Assembly (NCBI RefSeq): GCF_003477705.1
Contig: NZ_QUDV01000002.1
Span: forward strand, 248,001-312,000
Direction: 5' to 3'
Origin: Dorea sp. AF36-15AT
Lineage (GTDB): Bacteria > Bacillota > Clostridia > Lachnospirales > Lachnospiraceae
Length of the DNA stretch: 64,000 nt
A program made the translations under genes and the position numbers. A model generated the notes under the pieces. The model was not told the origin of the DNA and searched no databases. It worked only from the letters and a program-made list of their open reading frames with translations. Below are positions 17,574-26,163 of the stretch, piece by piece. The stretch's first letter is position 1. Every line of letters starts with the position of its first letter.

Positions 17574-17610
17574 AAAACCTCAGAAACCGCGTGTTTCTGG
17601 GGTTTTCTTT
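17574..17610 (+). terminator. Terminator of rplM-rpsI
   Basis: AAAACCTCAGAAAC (17574-17587) pairs with GTTTCTGGGGTTTT (17593-17606), with one G-T pair, and is followed by CTTTACTTTT. Confidence 0.85.
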
Positions 17611-17762
17611 ACTTTTCGATTCTGTGAGGCGTCCAGAAATGTGATGTAAATTGGTGGATATGTAGCGAGTATACAGCAAAAATCACAACAACTATGAGGT
17701 CAGATTGAAAAATAAAAAGACAGGTTTATGAGATAGACAAATCGGATTTGGAGGTATATACA

Positions 17763-17960
17763 ATGAGAAAATGTGAAAAGTGCGGAGCAAGCATGAAATT
17801 GGATTTGAGACTTAAAGTTAGCGGCGGTGGTTATGGGATTGTTGTTCGTGTAGATGAAAAACAAAAGGCGACAACTATAGATGATGTTAGAGTTGCAGTT
17901 TGCCCAGAATGTGGATATACAGAAATGTATTTAGAAGATTTATCGAAATTGAAGGATTAA
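17763..17960 (+). CDS. Small zinc-ribbon protein
   Basis: A 65-residue protein with two CxxC pairs: CEKCG at residues 4-8 and CPECGY near residue 48. Together they can bind one zinc. The family is found in Firmicutes as small zinc-ribbon proteins of unknown role, and no function is assigned. The start at 17763 has GGAGG seven to ten bases upstream; an earlier in-frame start would place that site inside the gene. It has no obvious operon partner. The flanking sequence is AT-richer than the ribosomal genes before it. Confidence 0.7.
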   Translation: MRKCEKCGASMKLDLRLKVSGGGYGIVVRVDEKQKATTIDDVRVAVCPECGYTEMYLEDLSKLKD

Positions 17961-18015
17961 GAGACAAATTCAGTTTGTTTTATTGAATAAAATTATATTT
18001 GATTGAGTTGATTAA

Positions 18016-18177
18016 GAGCGGCTATTGCCTGTGAGAGGAAGCCATTACAACAAGGTTTACTCCGGTAGTTTGAAGAATGGTGAGGGTTTCGACAGCATCT
18101 ATGAACGATTTGGTCTGTATCATCCTGATGACTTATATTCGTCATTCAAAATCAAAAACAGGATTTTCAAGATTTAA
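18016..18177 (+). pseudogene. Coding remnant of unknown origin
   Basis: This frame is open for 53 codons, from just after a TAA at 18013 to TAA 18175-18177, without an ATG and with stops just upstream. The residues look protein-like: ERLLPVRGSHYNKVYSG near the start and GLYHPDDLYSSFKIKNRIF near the end. I read it as the surviving C-terminus of a decayed gene; the family is not recognised. It fills most of the 334-base gap 17961-18294, which otherwise holds only the terminator at 18190-18217. Confidence 0.4.
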
Positions 18178-18185
18178 GCTGCATA

Positions 18186-18217
18186 AAAACTGCCAGCAGA
18201 TAAATTTCTGCTGGCAG
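18186..18217 (-). terminator. Terminator of the redox module operon
   Basis: CTGCCAGCAGA (18190-18200) pairs perfectly with TCTGCTGGCAG (18207-18217). On the minus strand it is followed by TTTTTATG, fitting an end for the TlpA-like gene. Confidence 0.8.
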
Positions 18218-18294
18218 GAAAAATTTATATTTTTTCAATTGTCTACTTGACGGGAAGCAGTTCAGTTCACTTCACGACAGCTCCTTTTTCTCTA

Positions 18295-19197
18295 TTATTT
18301 ATTCGTATTATCTGCATCAATTACAGATTGAATCTGTTTCATCAAAGTATCATAGTTATCCTGGTTATCAATTCCACCGAGCATAGGATCACCCACAATA
18401 TTACCGTTTCTGTCAACTAGTATTGTTGTAGGAAATGCCATAATACCGGAGGCGTATTTGCCTGCATCTGAAGTAGAGTCAATGGAGAGATTGCGATATT
18501 TGACACCCTGACTTTCGAGAATGGATGCTGCTTCTTTAATGGCAGATTTATTTTCGTCGAAGGTTTCGGTGTTGATGCCTATTACTTCGCCTCCCATTGC
18601 CTTAATGGCATCGTTCAATTCGTTAAGCTTAGACAGCTCAGCAACACAAGGTTTGCAGCCGGTAAACCAGAAATTAACGACAGTTACTGCATTTTTGGAA
18701 AACAGGCTTTCATCAACAGAATTGCCATCATAATCTTTGCCGGAAAAATTCTTAAAAGGAGATGCATCGTCGGAAGTGTTTTTCTGGCTATCTGATGCGG
18801 CATTTTTCTTTTCGAGTTCTGCGATCTGCTCCTCGATTTTTCGTATCGTTTCAATATCATCTGTAAGTATTTTCAGTTCGTCATCTGTAAAAGAATCTTT
18901 GTTTGATTCAACTGTGTCAGCCAGATAATCCGCATAATTTCCGTTTGGATCAGCAGCGCTTTTATTCATCATGCCAAATGCTTTGTCCCATACGTCTTTA
19001 TGATCCGCAAAGAGCTGGTTTTCCTGCTGATACAAATCATCCAGTTTCGTATTGGAATCGTCAGAAGAGTCTGTGCTGGATTCAGTCTGGGTATTCTGAG
19101 AAGTTTCAGTGTCTGAAGTTTTGTTTCCGTTGCATGCTGTAAGTAATAATGCTACGCAGAGTGTAAAAATAGAAATAAATGTTCTTTTTGTTTTCAT
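18295..19197 (-). CDS. TlpA-like thioredoxin-fold lipoprotein
   Basis: A 300-residue exported lipoprotein. Residues 1-22 form a signal peptide ending in the lipobox LLTAC, so the mature protein is anchored outside. A Ser/Thr/Asp-rich linker and a helical region (about 50-140) precede a TlpA/redoxin domain. That domain has the redox motif CKPC in VVNFWFTGCKPC (near 180), the cis-Pro segment AFPTTILV and the VDRNGNIVG strand. It probably reduces or repairs extracytoplasmic disulfides. It ends a leftward operon with a polyferredoxin membrane protein and a CXXC mini-protein, likely the electron supply. Confidence 0.88.
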   Translation of the reverse strand: MKTKRTFISIFTLCVALLLTACNGNKTSDTETSQNTQTESSTDSSDDSNTKLDDLYQQENQLFADHKDVWDKAFGMMNKSAADPNGNYADYLADTVESNKDSFTDDELKILTDDIETIRKIEEQIAELEKKNAASDSQKNTSDDASPFKNFSGKDYDGNSVDESLFSKNAVTVVNFWFTGCKPCVAELSKLNELNDAIKAMGGEVIGINTETFDENKSAIKEAASILESQGVKYRNLSIDSTSDAGKYASGIMAFPTTILVDRNGNIVGDPMLGGIDNQDNYDTLMKQIQSVIDADNTNK

Positions 19198-19224
19198 GAA
19201 TAATTGCTCCTTTAAATAATAGTA

Positions 19225-20106
19225 TTAAGATGAATGGTTACCCATAAACTCATAGTGGATGGCATCTTTCGGACAAGCTTTTATACAGGCTCCGCACCGT
19301 ATGCATTCCGGATGGTCTGGAGTCTTACACACATCGACATCCATTTTGCATGCCGTTGAACATTGTCCGCAACCGATGCATTTGCTGTTCTCAACTTTGA
19401 TCGAAAGAAAGCTTACCTTATTAAACAATGAATAGATTGCTCCAAGAGGACAAATCCATTTACAGAAGGGTCTGTAAAATATAACACTTAACACAACAAC
19501 TGCAATTAGAATGACGCATTTAAAAGAAAAAAGCGTTCCCAGTGCAGACCGTATAGCAGCATTTCCAAGAGAGAGAGGTATAGCTCCTTCCAAAACGCCT
19601 TGTGGACAAATGTATTTACAGAAGAATGGATCACCCATTCCTATTGAGTTCGTTACAAACATCGGAAGAAGTATAACGAAAATAATAAGAATGATATATT
19701 TCAGGTATCTTAGCGGTTTCAGGCGGGCTGTAGAAATTTTTTTCCCCGGGATTTTATGAAGCAAATCCTGAAACCATCCAAACGGGCACAAAAAACCACA
19801 TATAAATCTTCCAAGTGTCACACCGAGTAAAATAAAAAAACCGGTTATATAGTATGAAAATTTAAAGCTGGATGATCCGACAACCGCCTGAAAGGCTCCG
19901 ATCGGGCATGCTCCTGTTGCAGCAGGGCAGGAATAACAGTTTAATCCCGGTACACATACTGTTTTAGCATTGCCCTGATATATGGTTGCTTTAAACAAAT
20001 TGGGAATATGAATATTGGTGAGCAGTGTGGCACCTGCCTGTATCCATCCGCGTATTCCGGCTATTTTTTTTGACAGTAAATTCTTTTCCTTATCCAATTC
20101 CGACAC
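19225..20106 (-). CDS. NapH/CcdA-like 4Fe-4S membrane electron-transfer protein
   Basis: A ~293-residue polytopic membrane protein with about four membrane helices. Cys motifs in order are CVPGLNCYSCPAATGACP near 50-68, then three CX3CP motifs (CGFLCPFG, CKYICPQG, CKWICPLG) typical of NapH/NosR/YccM proteins. The C-terminus is a ferredoxin domain with two 4Fe-4S motifs (CIGCGQCSTAC and CIRCGACIKACP). It should carry electrons across or along the membrane. The GTG at 20106 overlaps the upstream mini-gene by 17 bases; the ribosome site is too close to it, so a start a few codons later (TTG, residue 4) is also possible. Confidence 0.85.
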   Translation of the reverse strand: MSELDKEKNLLSKKIAGIRGWIQAGATLLTNIHIPNLFKATIYQGNAKTVCVPGLNCYSCPAATGACPIGAFQAVVGSSSFKFSYYITGFFILLGVTLGRFICGFLCPFGWFQDLLHKIPGKKISTARLKPLRYLKYIILIIFVILLPMFVTNSIGMGDPFFCKYICPQGVLEGAIPLSLGNAAIRSALGTLFSFKCVILIAVVVLSVIFYRPFCKWICPLGAIYSLFNKVSFLSIKVENSKCIGCGQCSTACKMDVDVCKTPDHPECIRCGACIKACPKDAIHYEFMGNHSS

Positions 20107-20230
20107 ACTCCAGACATAGTTTTATTGCTTTACCAAGCACGACAGCTGCTTCACCCCTGACTACACCATAGCTAACCATAGTTATACCTGTGATGAGCAA
20201 AACAATTTGAGATGATTTTTTGCATTTCAA
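20090..20230 (-). CDS. CD1871A-family CXXC mini-protein
   Basis: A 46-residue protein with one membrane helix (SQIVLLITGITMVSYGVV) followed by RGEAAVVLGKAIKLCLECVGIG-type ending; the CLEC motif is the conserved CXXC. This matches the small CD1871A-family CXXC proteins of Clostridia. The start is a TTG at 20230, chosen because AAAGGAG lies ten bases upstream; an upstream ATG at 20290 would add 20 residues that lie in the promoter. It heads the leftward redox operon and overlaps the polyferredoxin gene by 17 bases, which supports coupled function in membrane thiol or electron transfer. Confidence 0.75.
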   Translation of the reverse strand: MKCKKSSQIVLLITGITMVSYGVVRGEAAVVLGKAIKLCLECVGIG

Positions 20231-20262
20231 GTTTTTATTACTCCTTTCGTTTGTTGTATTTG

Positions 20263-20298
20263 TTGACCAGCTGACATTGGTATTATACAATAGCTGGT
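20263..20298. promoter_or_regulatory. Overlapping divergent promoters of redox operon and two-component system
   Basis: Rightward: TTGACC (20263-20268), 17 bases, TACAAT (20286-20291). Leftward: a TATAAT -10 read on the minus strand at 20287-20282, with a weak -35. An inverted repeat ACCAGCT (20266-20272) / AGCTGGT (20292-20298) brackets both -10 boxes and is a candidate operator for coordinated control. Confidence 0.6.
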
Positions 20299-20332
20299 GT
20301 AAAATTATTGTTAAGAAACAGGTGAAAGAATC

Positions 20333-21013
20333 TTGAGATTATTAATAGTTGAAGACGAGAAACAAATATGTGATACGGTTGCAAAAAGAATGTATGATAT
20401 TGGGTACGAGGTGGATACCTGTTATGACGGAGAGGATGCTCTTGAATGCATTCTGGCAGAGAATTATGATTTGATTGTTCTGGATCTGAATCTGCCCGGC
20501 ATGGATGGGATGGAGATCCTAAAGGAACATCGGCAGATGAATGAGGAGACAAAGGTTCTTATATTATCTGCAAGGGGGCAGATTGCGGATAAAGTTGAAG
20601 GACTGGATGCAGGGGCAAATGATTATATGGAAAAACCATTCCACCTGCAGGAACTTGAGGCACGTATCAGAAGTCTGACAAGAAGGAAATTTGTGCAGAA
20701 GGATGTATGCCTGGAAAGCGGCGAGATAGAATTCAATACGATAAAGCGTGAGGCATATGCAAAAGGGGAAATGATTTCTCTGACAAGAAAAGAAAAGGGT
20801 ATTTTGGAATATTTACTTCTTAATCTGGGAAGACCGGTAAGTCAGGAGGAATTGATGGAGCATGTCTGGGATGCATCTGCAGATAGTTTTAGTGGAGCTA
20901 TCAGAGTACATATGTCTTCGCTGCGAAGAAAGCTTAAGTCAGTGCTTGGATATGATCCGATTATGAACAAGGTAGGAGAAGGATATAAAATAAGAGAGGA
21001 GTCCGATCAATGA
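20333..21013 (+). CDS. OmpR/PhoB-family response regulator
   Basis: A 226-residue two-component regulator. The receiver domain has the acidic pair in VEDE, phospho-acceptor D51 in VLDLNLPGMDG and K101 in YMEKPF. The C-terminal winged helix (about 130-224) has SLTRKEKGILEYLL and the recognition region SFSGAIRVHMSSLRRKL. The start is TTG at 20333, with AGGTGAAAG upstream and the family-typical LLIVEDE beginning. It overlaps the kinase gene by 4 bases (ATGA) and is divergent from the CXXC/polyferredoxin/TlpA operon, its probable target. Confidence 0.93.
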   Translation: MRLLIVEDEKQICDTVAKRMYDIGYEVDTCYDGEDALECILAENYDLIVLDLNLPGMDGMEILKEHRQMNEETKVLILSARGQIADKVEGLDAGANDYMEKPFHLQELEARIRSLTRRKFVQKDVCLESGEIEFNTIKREAYAKGEMISLTRKEKGILEYLLLNLGRPVSQEELMEHVWDASADSFSGAIRVHMSSLRRKLKSVLGYDPIMNKVGEGYKIREESDQ

Positions 21014-22167
21014 AACGAATGTCACTGCAATGGAGGCTTACCTGCATAACTACATTATGCATTGCGATCATATGTGGCTGTCTGACGATGTTTATTTATA
21101 AAAATGGTGTGTATTATATGGATTCGCTGCAAGAGGCCGTTGATGCCCGGGAAGATGATAAAGAGGGGGATTCAGAAGAAATATACATCAGCATTCCGGA
21201 GGATAAGTGGGATGAGTTTGCAAATGATTTTTCTGTTCAGGTGTACAATAATAAGGTAGACTACAAAAGAAACAGTTTGATTATTTCAGCCTTACTGGCT
21301 CTTCTTGGAGGGGTAGCTACATATTTTATAAGTGGGCATGCACTCAGACCAATCAATGAGTTTTCAGATAAAATCGAAGAGGTACAGGCACAAAATCTGG
21401 CAGCTTCACGAATAGAAGAAAATAAGATTAAAGAGCTGAATCAGCTTAGTGTTTCATATAACAAGATGCTTGAACGACTCTCAGATGCATTTGAGATACA
21501 GAGACAATTTACTGCAAATGCGGCACATGAGCTTCGAACCCCATTATCTCTGATGCAGGTACAGCTTGATCTATACAATTCCACCCGACATCCGGATCAG
21601 GATGCAGACACATTACAGACGATAAAGATGGTTACGGAACAGAATGACAGACTCAGCAAAATGGTAAAGACGCTGCTTGATATGAGCGAGCTTCAGACAG
21701 TAGGGCGGGATGAAAAAATTATAGTTGACGCTCTTATTGATGAAGTATTGGAGGATCTGGAACCGCTCGCACAGGAAAAGAATATAAAACTGATTGGGAA
21801 ATGTAAGGATATAACGATGATTGGAAGTGATATCCTTATTTACAGGCTGGTATACAATCTTGTTGAAAATGCTATAAAATATAATCATTTGGACGGACAG
21901 GTTACAGTAACAGCATACCAGAAGGAAAAACATATTTATCTGTCAGTAGAGGATACGGGAAGCGGAATTCCTGAAGATCTAAGAGAGCGCGTGTTTGAAC
22001 CGTTCTTTCGTGTGGATAAATCCAGAAGCAGGGAGCTTGGCGGTGTAGGACTTGGACTTGCGCTGGTACGGGAAATCGTGCGAGTACATGATGGCAGTAT
22101 TACGGTCAGAGCCAATCCGTCCGGGGGGACAATTTTTGATGTGATGTTTACTCAGGGATATATTTAA
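21010..22167 (+). CDS. Membrane sensor histidine kinase
   Basis: A 385-residue kinase partner of the preceding regulator. Two membrane segments (about 11-30 and 88-108) flank a short ~57-residue acidic extracytoplasmic loop. HAMP (110-160), a dimerisation domain with H173 in NAAHELRTPLS, and a HATPase domain (N-box LVENAIKYN, G1 DTGSGIP, G2 GVGLGLALV) follow. The small sensor loop suggests sensing of membrane or envelope state. It is coupled by a 4-base overlap to the regulator gene. Confidence 0.92.
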   Translation: MKRMSLQWRLTCITTLCIAIICGCLTMFIYKNGVYYMDSLQEAVDAREDDKEGDSEEIYISIPEDKWDEFANDFSVQVYNNKVDYKRNSLIISALLALLGGVATYFISGHALRPINEFSDKIEEVQAQNLAASRIEENKIKELNQLSVSYNKMLERLSDAFEIQRQFTANAAHELRTPLSLMQVQLDLYNSTRHPDQDADTLQTIKMVTEQNDRLSKMVKTLLDMSELQTVGRDEKIIVDALIDEVLEDLEPLAQEKNIKLIGKCKDITMIGSDILIYRLVYNLVENAIKYNHLDGQVTVTAYQKEKHIYLSVEDTGSGIPEDLRERVFEPFFRVDKSRSRELGGVGLGLALVREIVRVHDGSITVRANPSGGTIFDVMFTQGYI

Positions 22168-22174
22168 CCATTCG

Positions 22175-22203
22175 TTGAAAAACGTTAGAGATTTTAGTAT
22201 ACT
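22175..22203 (+). promoter_or_regulatory. Promoter of pgi
   Basis: TTGAAA (22175-22180), 17-base spacer, TATACT (22198-22203). It lies just after the kinase stop codon and serves glucose-6-phosphate isomerase. Confidence 0.65.
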
Positions 22204-22244
22204 ATAAAAGAACTTAGAGCATTTGAAAGAAGGGAATGATTAAG

Positions 22245-23828
22245 ATGGAATGGAAGAATTTTGACTTGCTTGAGTCTTATAAAAAACTTGAAGCAATGAA
22301 AGAACCTGTCAATGTAAAAGAACTCATGGCCGGAGAGAATGGTGCAAAACGTGTAAAAGAATATCAGATGCCGATGGCCGGCGGAATGACATATTGTTAT
22401 GCTGCTAAGCAGGTTGATGATAAATTACTTGAAGTTTTGCAGGAGCTCGCTGATGAGGCAGAACTTGCAGATAAATATAAAGCATTGTACAACGGTGCTG
22501 TAATTAACACAGGTGAAAAGAGACTGGTTCTTCATCAGCTGACACGTGGACAGCTTGGTGATGATGTTGTGGCTGATGGTATTAATAAGAGAGAATTCTA
22601 TGTTGCCCAGCAGACAAGAGCGGCTGAATTTGCTAATAAAGTACATGCCGGTGAGATTGTGAATGAGAATGGTGAGAAATTCACTACAGCAGTACAGATC
22701 GGTATCGGCGGAAGTGACCTTGGCCCTCGTGCGTTATATTTAAGCCTTGAGAACTGGGCAAAGGTCAATGGCACCCATAAGATGGAAGCCAGATTCATCA
22801 GCAATGTTGATCCGGATGATGCATCAGCAGTGCTTGCATCTATTGATGTTGCTCATTCAATTTTTGTACTTGTGTCAAAGTCAGGAACAACTCTTGAGAC
22901 ATTGACAAATGAAGCATTTGTTAAAAATGCGCTTACAAGTGCAGGACTTGATCCGTCTAAGCACATGGTTGCCGTTACAAGTGAGACTTCACCACTCGCG
23001 GGTAATGCAGACTATCTCGATTCTTTCTATATGGATGACTTTATCGGAGGAAGATATTCCTCTACATCAGCTGTTGGTGGCGTGATCCTTTCACTGGCGT
23101 TTGGACCGGAAGTATTCGGACGAATTTTGAAGGGATGTGCAGAGGAAGATGAGCTTGCAAAGAATGCAGACATTAAGAAGAACCCGGCAATGTTAGATGC
23201 ATTGATCGGCGTTTACGAGCGTAATTTCCTTGGATACAGTTCTACAGCAGTGCTTCCTTATTCGCAGGGATTAAGCCGTTTTCCGGCACACTTACAGCAG
23301 TTGGATATGGAGTCTAACGGTAAGAGTGTGAACCGTTTTGGAGAAAAGATTGATTATGTGACAGGACCGGCGATTTTCGGTGAGCCTGGAACAAATGGTC
23401 AGCATTCGTTCTACCAGCTTCTGCATCAGGGAACAGGAATTATTCCGCTTCAATTTGTGGGATTTAAGCATAATCAGATGGACAATGATGTAGTGATCCA
23501 GGGAAGTACGAGCCAGCAGAAACTCTGTGCAAATGTAGCAGCTCAGATCATGGCATTTGCCTGCGGTAAGGATGATGAGAACCGTAACAAATACTTTGAG
23601 GGCGGAAGACCATCAAGTATCATCGTAGGTGATCAGCTGAACCCGGAGACACTGGGAACACTGCTTGCACATTTTGAAAATAAAGTAATGTTCCAGGGAT
23701 TTGTATGGAACATCAACAGTTTTGATCAGGAAGGTGTTCAGCTCGGCAAGGTGCTTGCAAAGAAAGTGCTTGCAAAAGAGACAGATGGAGCACTTACGGA
23801 ATACAGTAAATTACTTGGCATCTTTTAA
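22245..23828 (+). CDS. pgi: Glucose-6-phosphate isomerase
   Basis: A 527-residue glycolytic enzyme interconverting glucose 6-phosphate and fructose 6-phosphate. Sugar-phosphate binding motifs are IGIGGSDLGPRAL, VSKSGTTLETLTNEAF, and the catalytic Glu segment GGRYSSTSAVG; the C-terminal part has LLHQGTGIIP with the catalytic His. At ~530 residues it belongs to the longer subgroup rather than the ~450-residue Bacillus type. The start at 22245 is preferred because AGAAGGGA is nine bases upstream; the ATG at 22236 is only one base from it. Own promoter 22175-22203, terminator 23857-23911. Confidence 0.94.
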   Translation: MEWKNFDLLESYKKLEAMKEPVNVKELMAGENGAKRVKEYQMPMAGGMTYCYAAKQVDDKLLEVLQELADEAELADKYKALYNGAVINTGEKRLVLHQLTRGQLGDDVVADGINKREFYVAQQTRAAEFANKVHAGEIVNENGEKFTTAVQIGIGGSDLGPRALYLSLENWAKVNGTHKMEARFISNVDPDDASAVLASIDVAHSIFVLVSKSGTTLETLTNEAFVKNALTSAGLDPSKHMVAVTSETSPLAGNADYLDSFYMDDFIGGRYSSTSAVGGVILSLAFGPEVFGRILKGCAEEDELAKNADIKKNPAMLDALIGVYERNFLGYSSTAVLPYSQGLSRFPAHLQQLDMESNGKSVNRFGEKIDYVTGPAIFGEPGTNGQHSFYQLLHQGTGIIPLQFVGFKHNQMDNDVVIQGSTSQQKLCANVAAQIMAFACGKDDENRNKYFEGGRPSSIIVGDQLNPETLGTLLAHFENKVMFQGFVWNINSFDQEGVQLGKVLAKKVLAKETDGALTEYSKLLGIF

Positions 23829-23856
23829 TTGAAAAGATAATAATAGTAACATTTAT

Positions 23857-23914
23857 AAAAGTTCAGACAGCAAAACATGAGATCAATCGTATTTGTGTTG
23901 TTTGGACTTTTCTG
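23857..23914 (+). terminator. Probable terminator after pgi
   Basis: AAAAGTTCAGAC (from 23857) pairs with GTTTGGACTTTT (ending 23911), with wobble pairs, across a long loop; the hairpin arms extend further imperfectly. T-rich flank is modest. Confidence 0.5.
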
Positions 23915-23936
23915 AGTTCGTAAAAGGAGAAAGATT

Positions 23937-24767
23937 ATGTCGAAAAATATGATTTGGATTACGGGAGCAGATGGTCATGTAGGAACAGCGCTCCATAAAG
24001 TACTTCCGGAACACGGATATCATGTACTGTGTACGAATAAAGAAGATGTCGATGTGACAGATATGGACGCAGTGCGTCTCTATGCAGAAATGAATCGACC
24101 GACGGTTATTATCAACTGTGCAGCATTGACAAATCCGTCAGAATGTGAAGCAAATACGGAAGAAGCGTATAAGGTGAATGCAATTGGTGCAAGAAATCTT
24201 GCGACCGCAGCAGAACGTCTGGGTGCCAAGCTGGTTCAGATGTCTACGGATGATGTGTTTGATGGTGACAGCGAAGTTCCATATAACGAATTCGATAATC
24301 CGGTGCCGAGATCAATTTATGGCAAGTCCAAGCTTGCAGGCGAGCAGATGGTCAGTAGTCTGTGTACCAGACATATCATTATCCGTTCATCCTGGGTGTA
24401 TGGAACAGGCGCGGATTTTGTGCATGAATTTCTGGAGGCAGATGGCAGGATTGAAGTGGCTTCTGATGAATGCGCAGTACCAACCAGTGCAAAAGAACTG
24501 GCGAAAGTGATTATGAATCTGATAGACGGTACGAATTATGGTATTTTCCATATTGTGTGTACCGGAGGTCCGGTCAGCCGTTATGAGTATGCAGTTAAGT
24601 TAAAAGAACTGACTGGAAAAGATATCGAGGTGAAAGAGACAGCAGGACAGAAGCATGTGCGTCCGGTGTACTCACTCTTAGATAACATGATGCTGCGTAT
24701 CTGCGGACTGGAAGAGCCGGCAGACTGGAAAGAGAGCCTGCAGGAATTCTTGAAAGAAATGAGATAA
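23937..24767 (+). CDS. dTDP-4-dehydrorhamnose reductase-like NAD(P)-dependent enzyme
   Basis: A 276-residue extended short-chain dehydrogenase of the RfbD/RmlD type. It has the nucleotide motif GADGHVGTAL near the start, the STDDVFDGDS segment and the catalytic YGKSK motif (IYGKSKLAGE, near residue 126). RfbD reduces dTDP-4-keto-rhamnose, but no other rhamnose genes are nearby, so the substrate may be another sugar nucleotide or this may be the MAT2B-like group. GGAGAAAG precedes ATG 23937. An 11-base gap to the next gene suggests cotranscription with the dicarboxylate symporter, without clear functional logic. Confidence 0.78.
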   Translation: MSKNMIWITGADGHVGTALHKVLPEHGYHVLCTNKEDVDVTDMDAVRLYAEMNRPTVIINCAALTNPSECEANTEEAYKVNAIGARNLATAAERLGAKLVQMSTDDVFDGDSEVPYNEFDNPVPRSIYGKSKLAGEQMVSSLCTRHIIIRSSWVYGTGADFVHEFLEADGRIEVASDECAVPTSAKELAKVIMNLIDGTNYGIFHIVCTGGPVSRYEYAVKLKELTGKDIEVKETAGQKHVRPVYSLLDNMMLRICGLEEPADWKESLQEFLKEMR

Positions 24768-24778
24768 GGAGAAAGACA

Positions 24779-26059
24779 GTGAAAGAGAAAAAGAAAAAAA
24801 TCAGTCTCACGACGCAGATATTTGCAGCATTGATTCTGGGATGTCTGTGTGGTGTACTCATGCATTACGTTGTACCGTCTGGCTATGTGAAAGATACTGT
24901 ATTTGTAAATGGGATATTCTACGTAGTTGGTAATGGATTTATCCGTTTGATGAAAATGTTGGTAGTTCCACTGGTATTTTGTTCATTGGTATGCGGAAGT
25001 ATGGCAATGGGTGATACGAAAAGTCTTGGAAAGATTGGTGTGAAGGCGTTACTGTTTTATCTGGTGACTACAGCCCTTGCGATCAGCGTGGCCCTTGCTG
25101 TAGGACATTTGATCAATCCGGGTATTGGTCTGGATATTTCAGGAATGGAAGCTGTTGAGACATCGACGGCAGAGGCGGTCAGTACCGCAGATACAATCCT
25201 GAATATCATTCCGGAGAACCCAATCGCAGCACTGGCAAACGGAGAAATGCTGCAGGTTATCGTATTTGCGTTGTTTGTGGGAATTCTGATCGCAAAGCTT
25301 GGAGAACGTGTGGATACGGTGGCTAATTTCTTCTCTCAGTTTAATGATGTGATGATGGAAATGACAAGCACGGTCATGCTTGCAGCTCCGATCGGCGTAT
25401 TCTGCCTTATTGCAAAGACATTTTCCGGAATTGGGTTCAGTGCATTTTTGCCACTCGCAAAATACATGATCGGCGTATTGTTGGCGCTTGCAATCCAATG
25501 CTTTGGCGTATATCAGATTTTGATGAAGGTATTGACTGGTCTGAATCCAATGAAGTTCCTGAAGAAATTTGCTCCGGTTATGAGCTTTGCATTTTCAACA
25601 GCAACGTCAAACGCAACGATTCCGTTGTCTATTGAGACGCTGGATGAGAAGCTTGGAGTATCCAGAAAGGTAAGCTCTTTTACCATTCCGTTAGGAGCAA
25701 CCATTAATATGGACGGAACAGCGATCATGCAGGGTGTGGCGGTTGTATTTGCGGCACAGGCGTATGGAATTGTGCTGAAACCGGCAGACTATGCAACCGT
25801 TATCCTGACCGCGACGCTTGCTTCAGTCGGAACTGCGGGCGTGCCGTCAGTCGGTCTGGTAACGCTGTCGATGGTATTTGCATCGGTAGGACTCCCGGTA
25901 GAAGCAATCGGTCTGATCATGGGAATCGACCGTATTCTGGATATGAGCCGTACGGCAGTTAATATTACCGGAGATGCTGTGTGTACGACAATCATAGCAC
26001 ACCAGAATAAGCTGCTTGACAGAGACATTTTTAATGCTGATCTGAAAAAGCAGAACTAG
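24779..26059 (+). CDS. Dicarboxylate/amino acid:cation symporter (DAACS)
   Basis: A 426-residue integral membrane symporter of the GltP/DctA/SstT family using Na+ or H+ gradients to import glutamate, aspartate, serine or C4-dicarboxylates. The family hallmarks are a serine-rich loop (FAFSTATSNATIPLS, near 275), NMDGTAIMQG and the AGVPSVGLVTL loop, followed by DRILDMSRTAVNITGDA. The charged residues of this last segment favour an acidic amino acid or dicarboxylate. The start is GTG at 24779, supported by AAGGAG nine bases upstream. Ends at terminator 26131-26160. Confidence 0.9.
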   Translation: MKEKKKKISLTTQIFAALILGCLCGVLMHYVVPSGYVKDTVFVNGIFYVVGNGFIRLMKMLVVPLVFCSLVCGSMAMGDTKSLGKIGVKALLFYLVTTALAISVALAVGHLINPGIGLDISGMEAVETSTAEAVSTADTILNIIPENPIAALANGEMLQVIVFALFVGILIAKLGERVDTVANFFSQFNDVMMEMTSTVMLAAPIGVFCLIAKTFSGIGFSAFLPLAKYMIGVLLALAIQCFGVYQILMKVLTGLNPMKFLKKFAPVMSFAFSTATSNATIPLSIETLDEKLGVSRKVSSFTIPLGATINMDGTAIMQGVAVVFAAQAYGIVLKPADYATVILTATLASVGTAGVPSVGLVTLSMVFASVGLPVEAIGLIMGIDRILDMSRTAVNITGDAVCTTIIAHQNKLLDRDIFNADLKKQN

Positions 26060-26130
26060 GAATTTAGAAATGTGAATAAAACTGGGACATAATGAAAAGA
26101 CTTGCAATTTGGTATCAGATTGTATATGAT

Positions 26131-26163
26131 AAAGGTGGTTAGTAGGTACTAACCACCTTTTTG
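26131..26163 (+). terminator. Terminator after the dicarboxylate symporter gene
   Basis: A perfect 14-base-pair stem, AAAGGTGGTTAGTA (26131-26144) with TACTAACCACCTTT (26147-26160), only two bases in the loop, followed by TTGTG. Confidence 0.8.
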
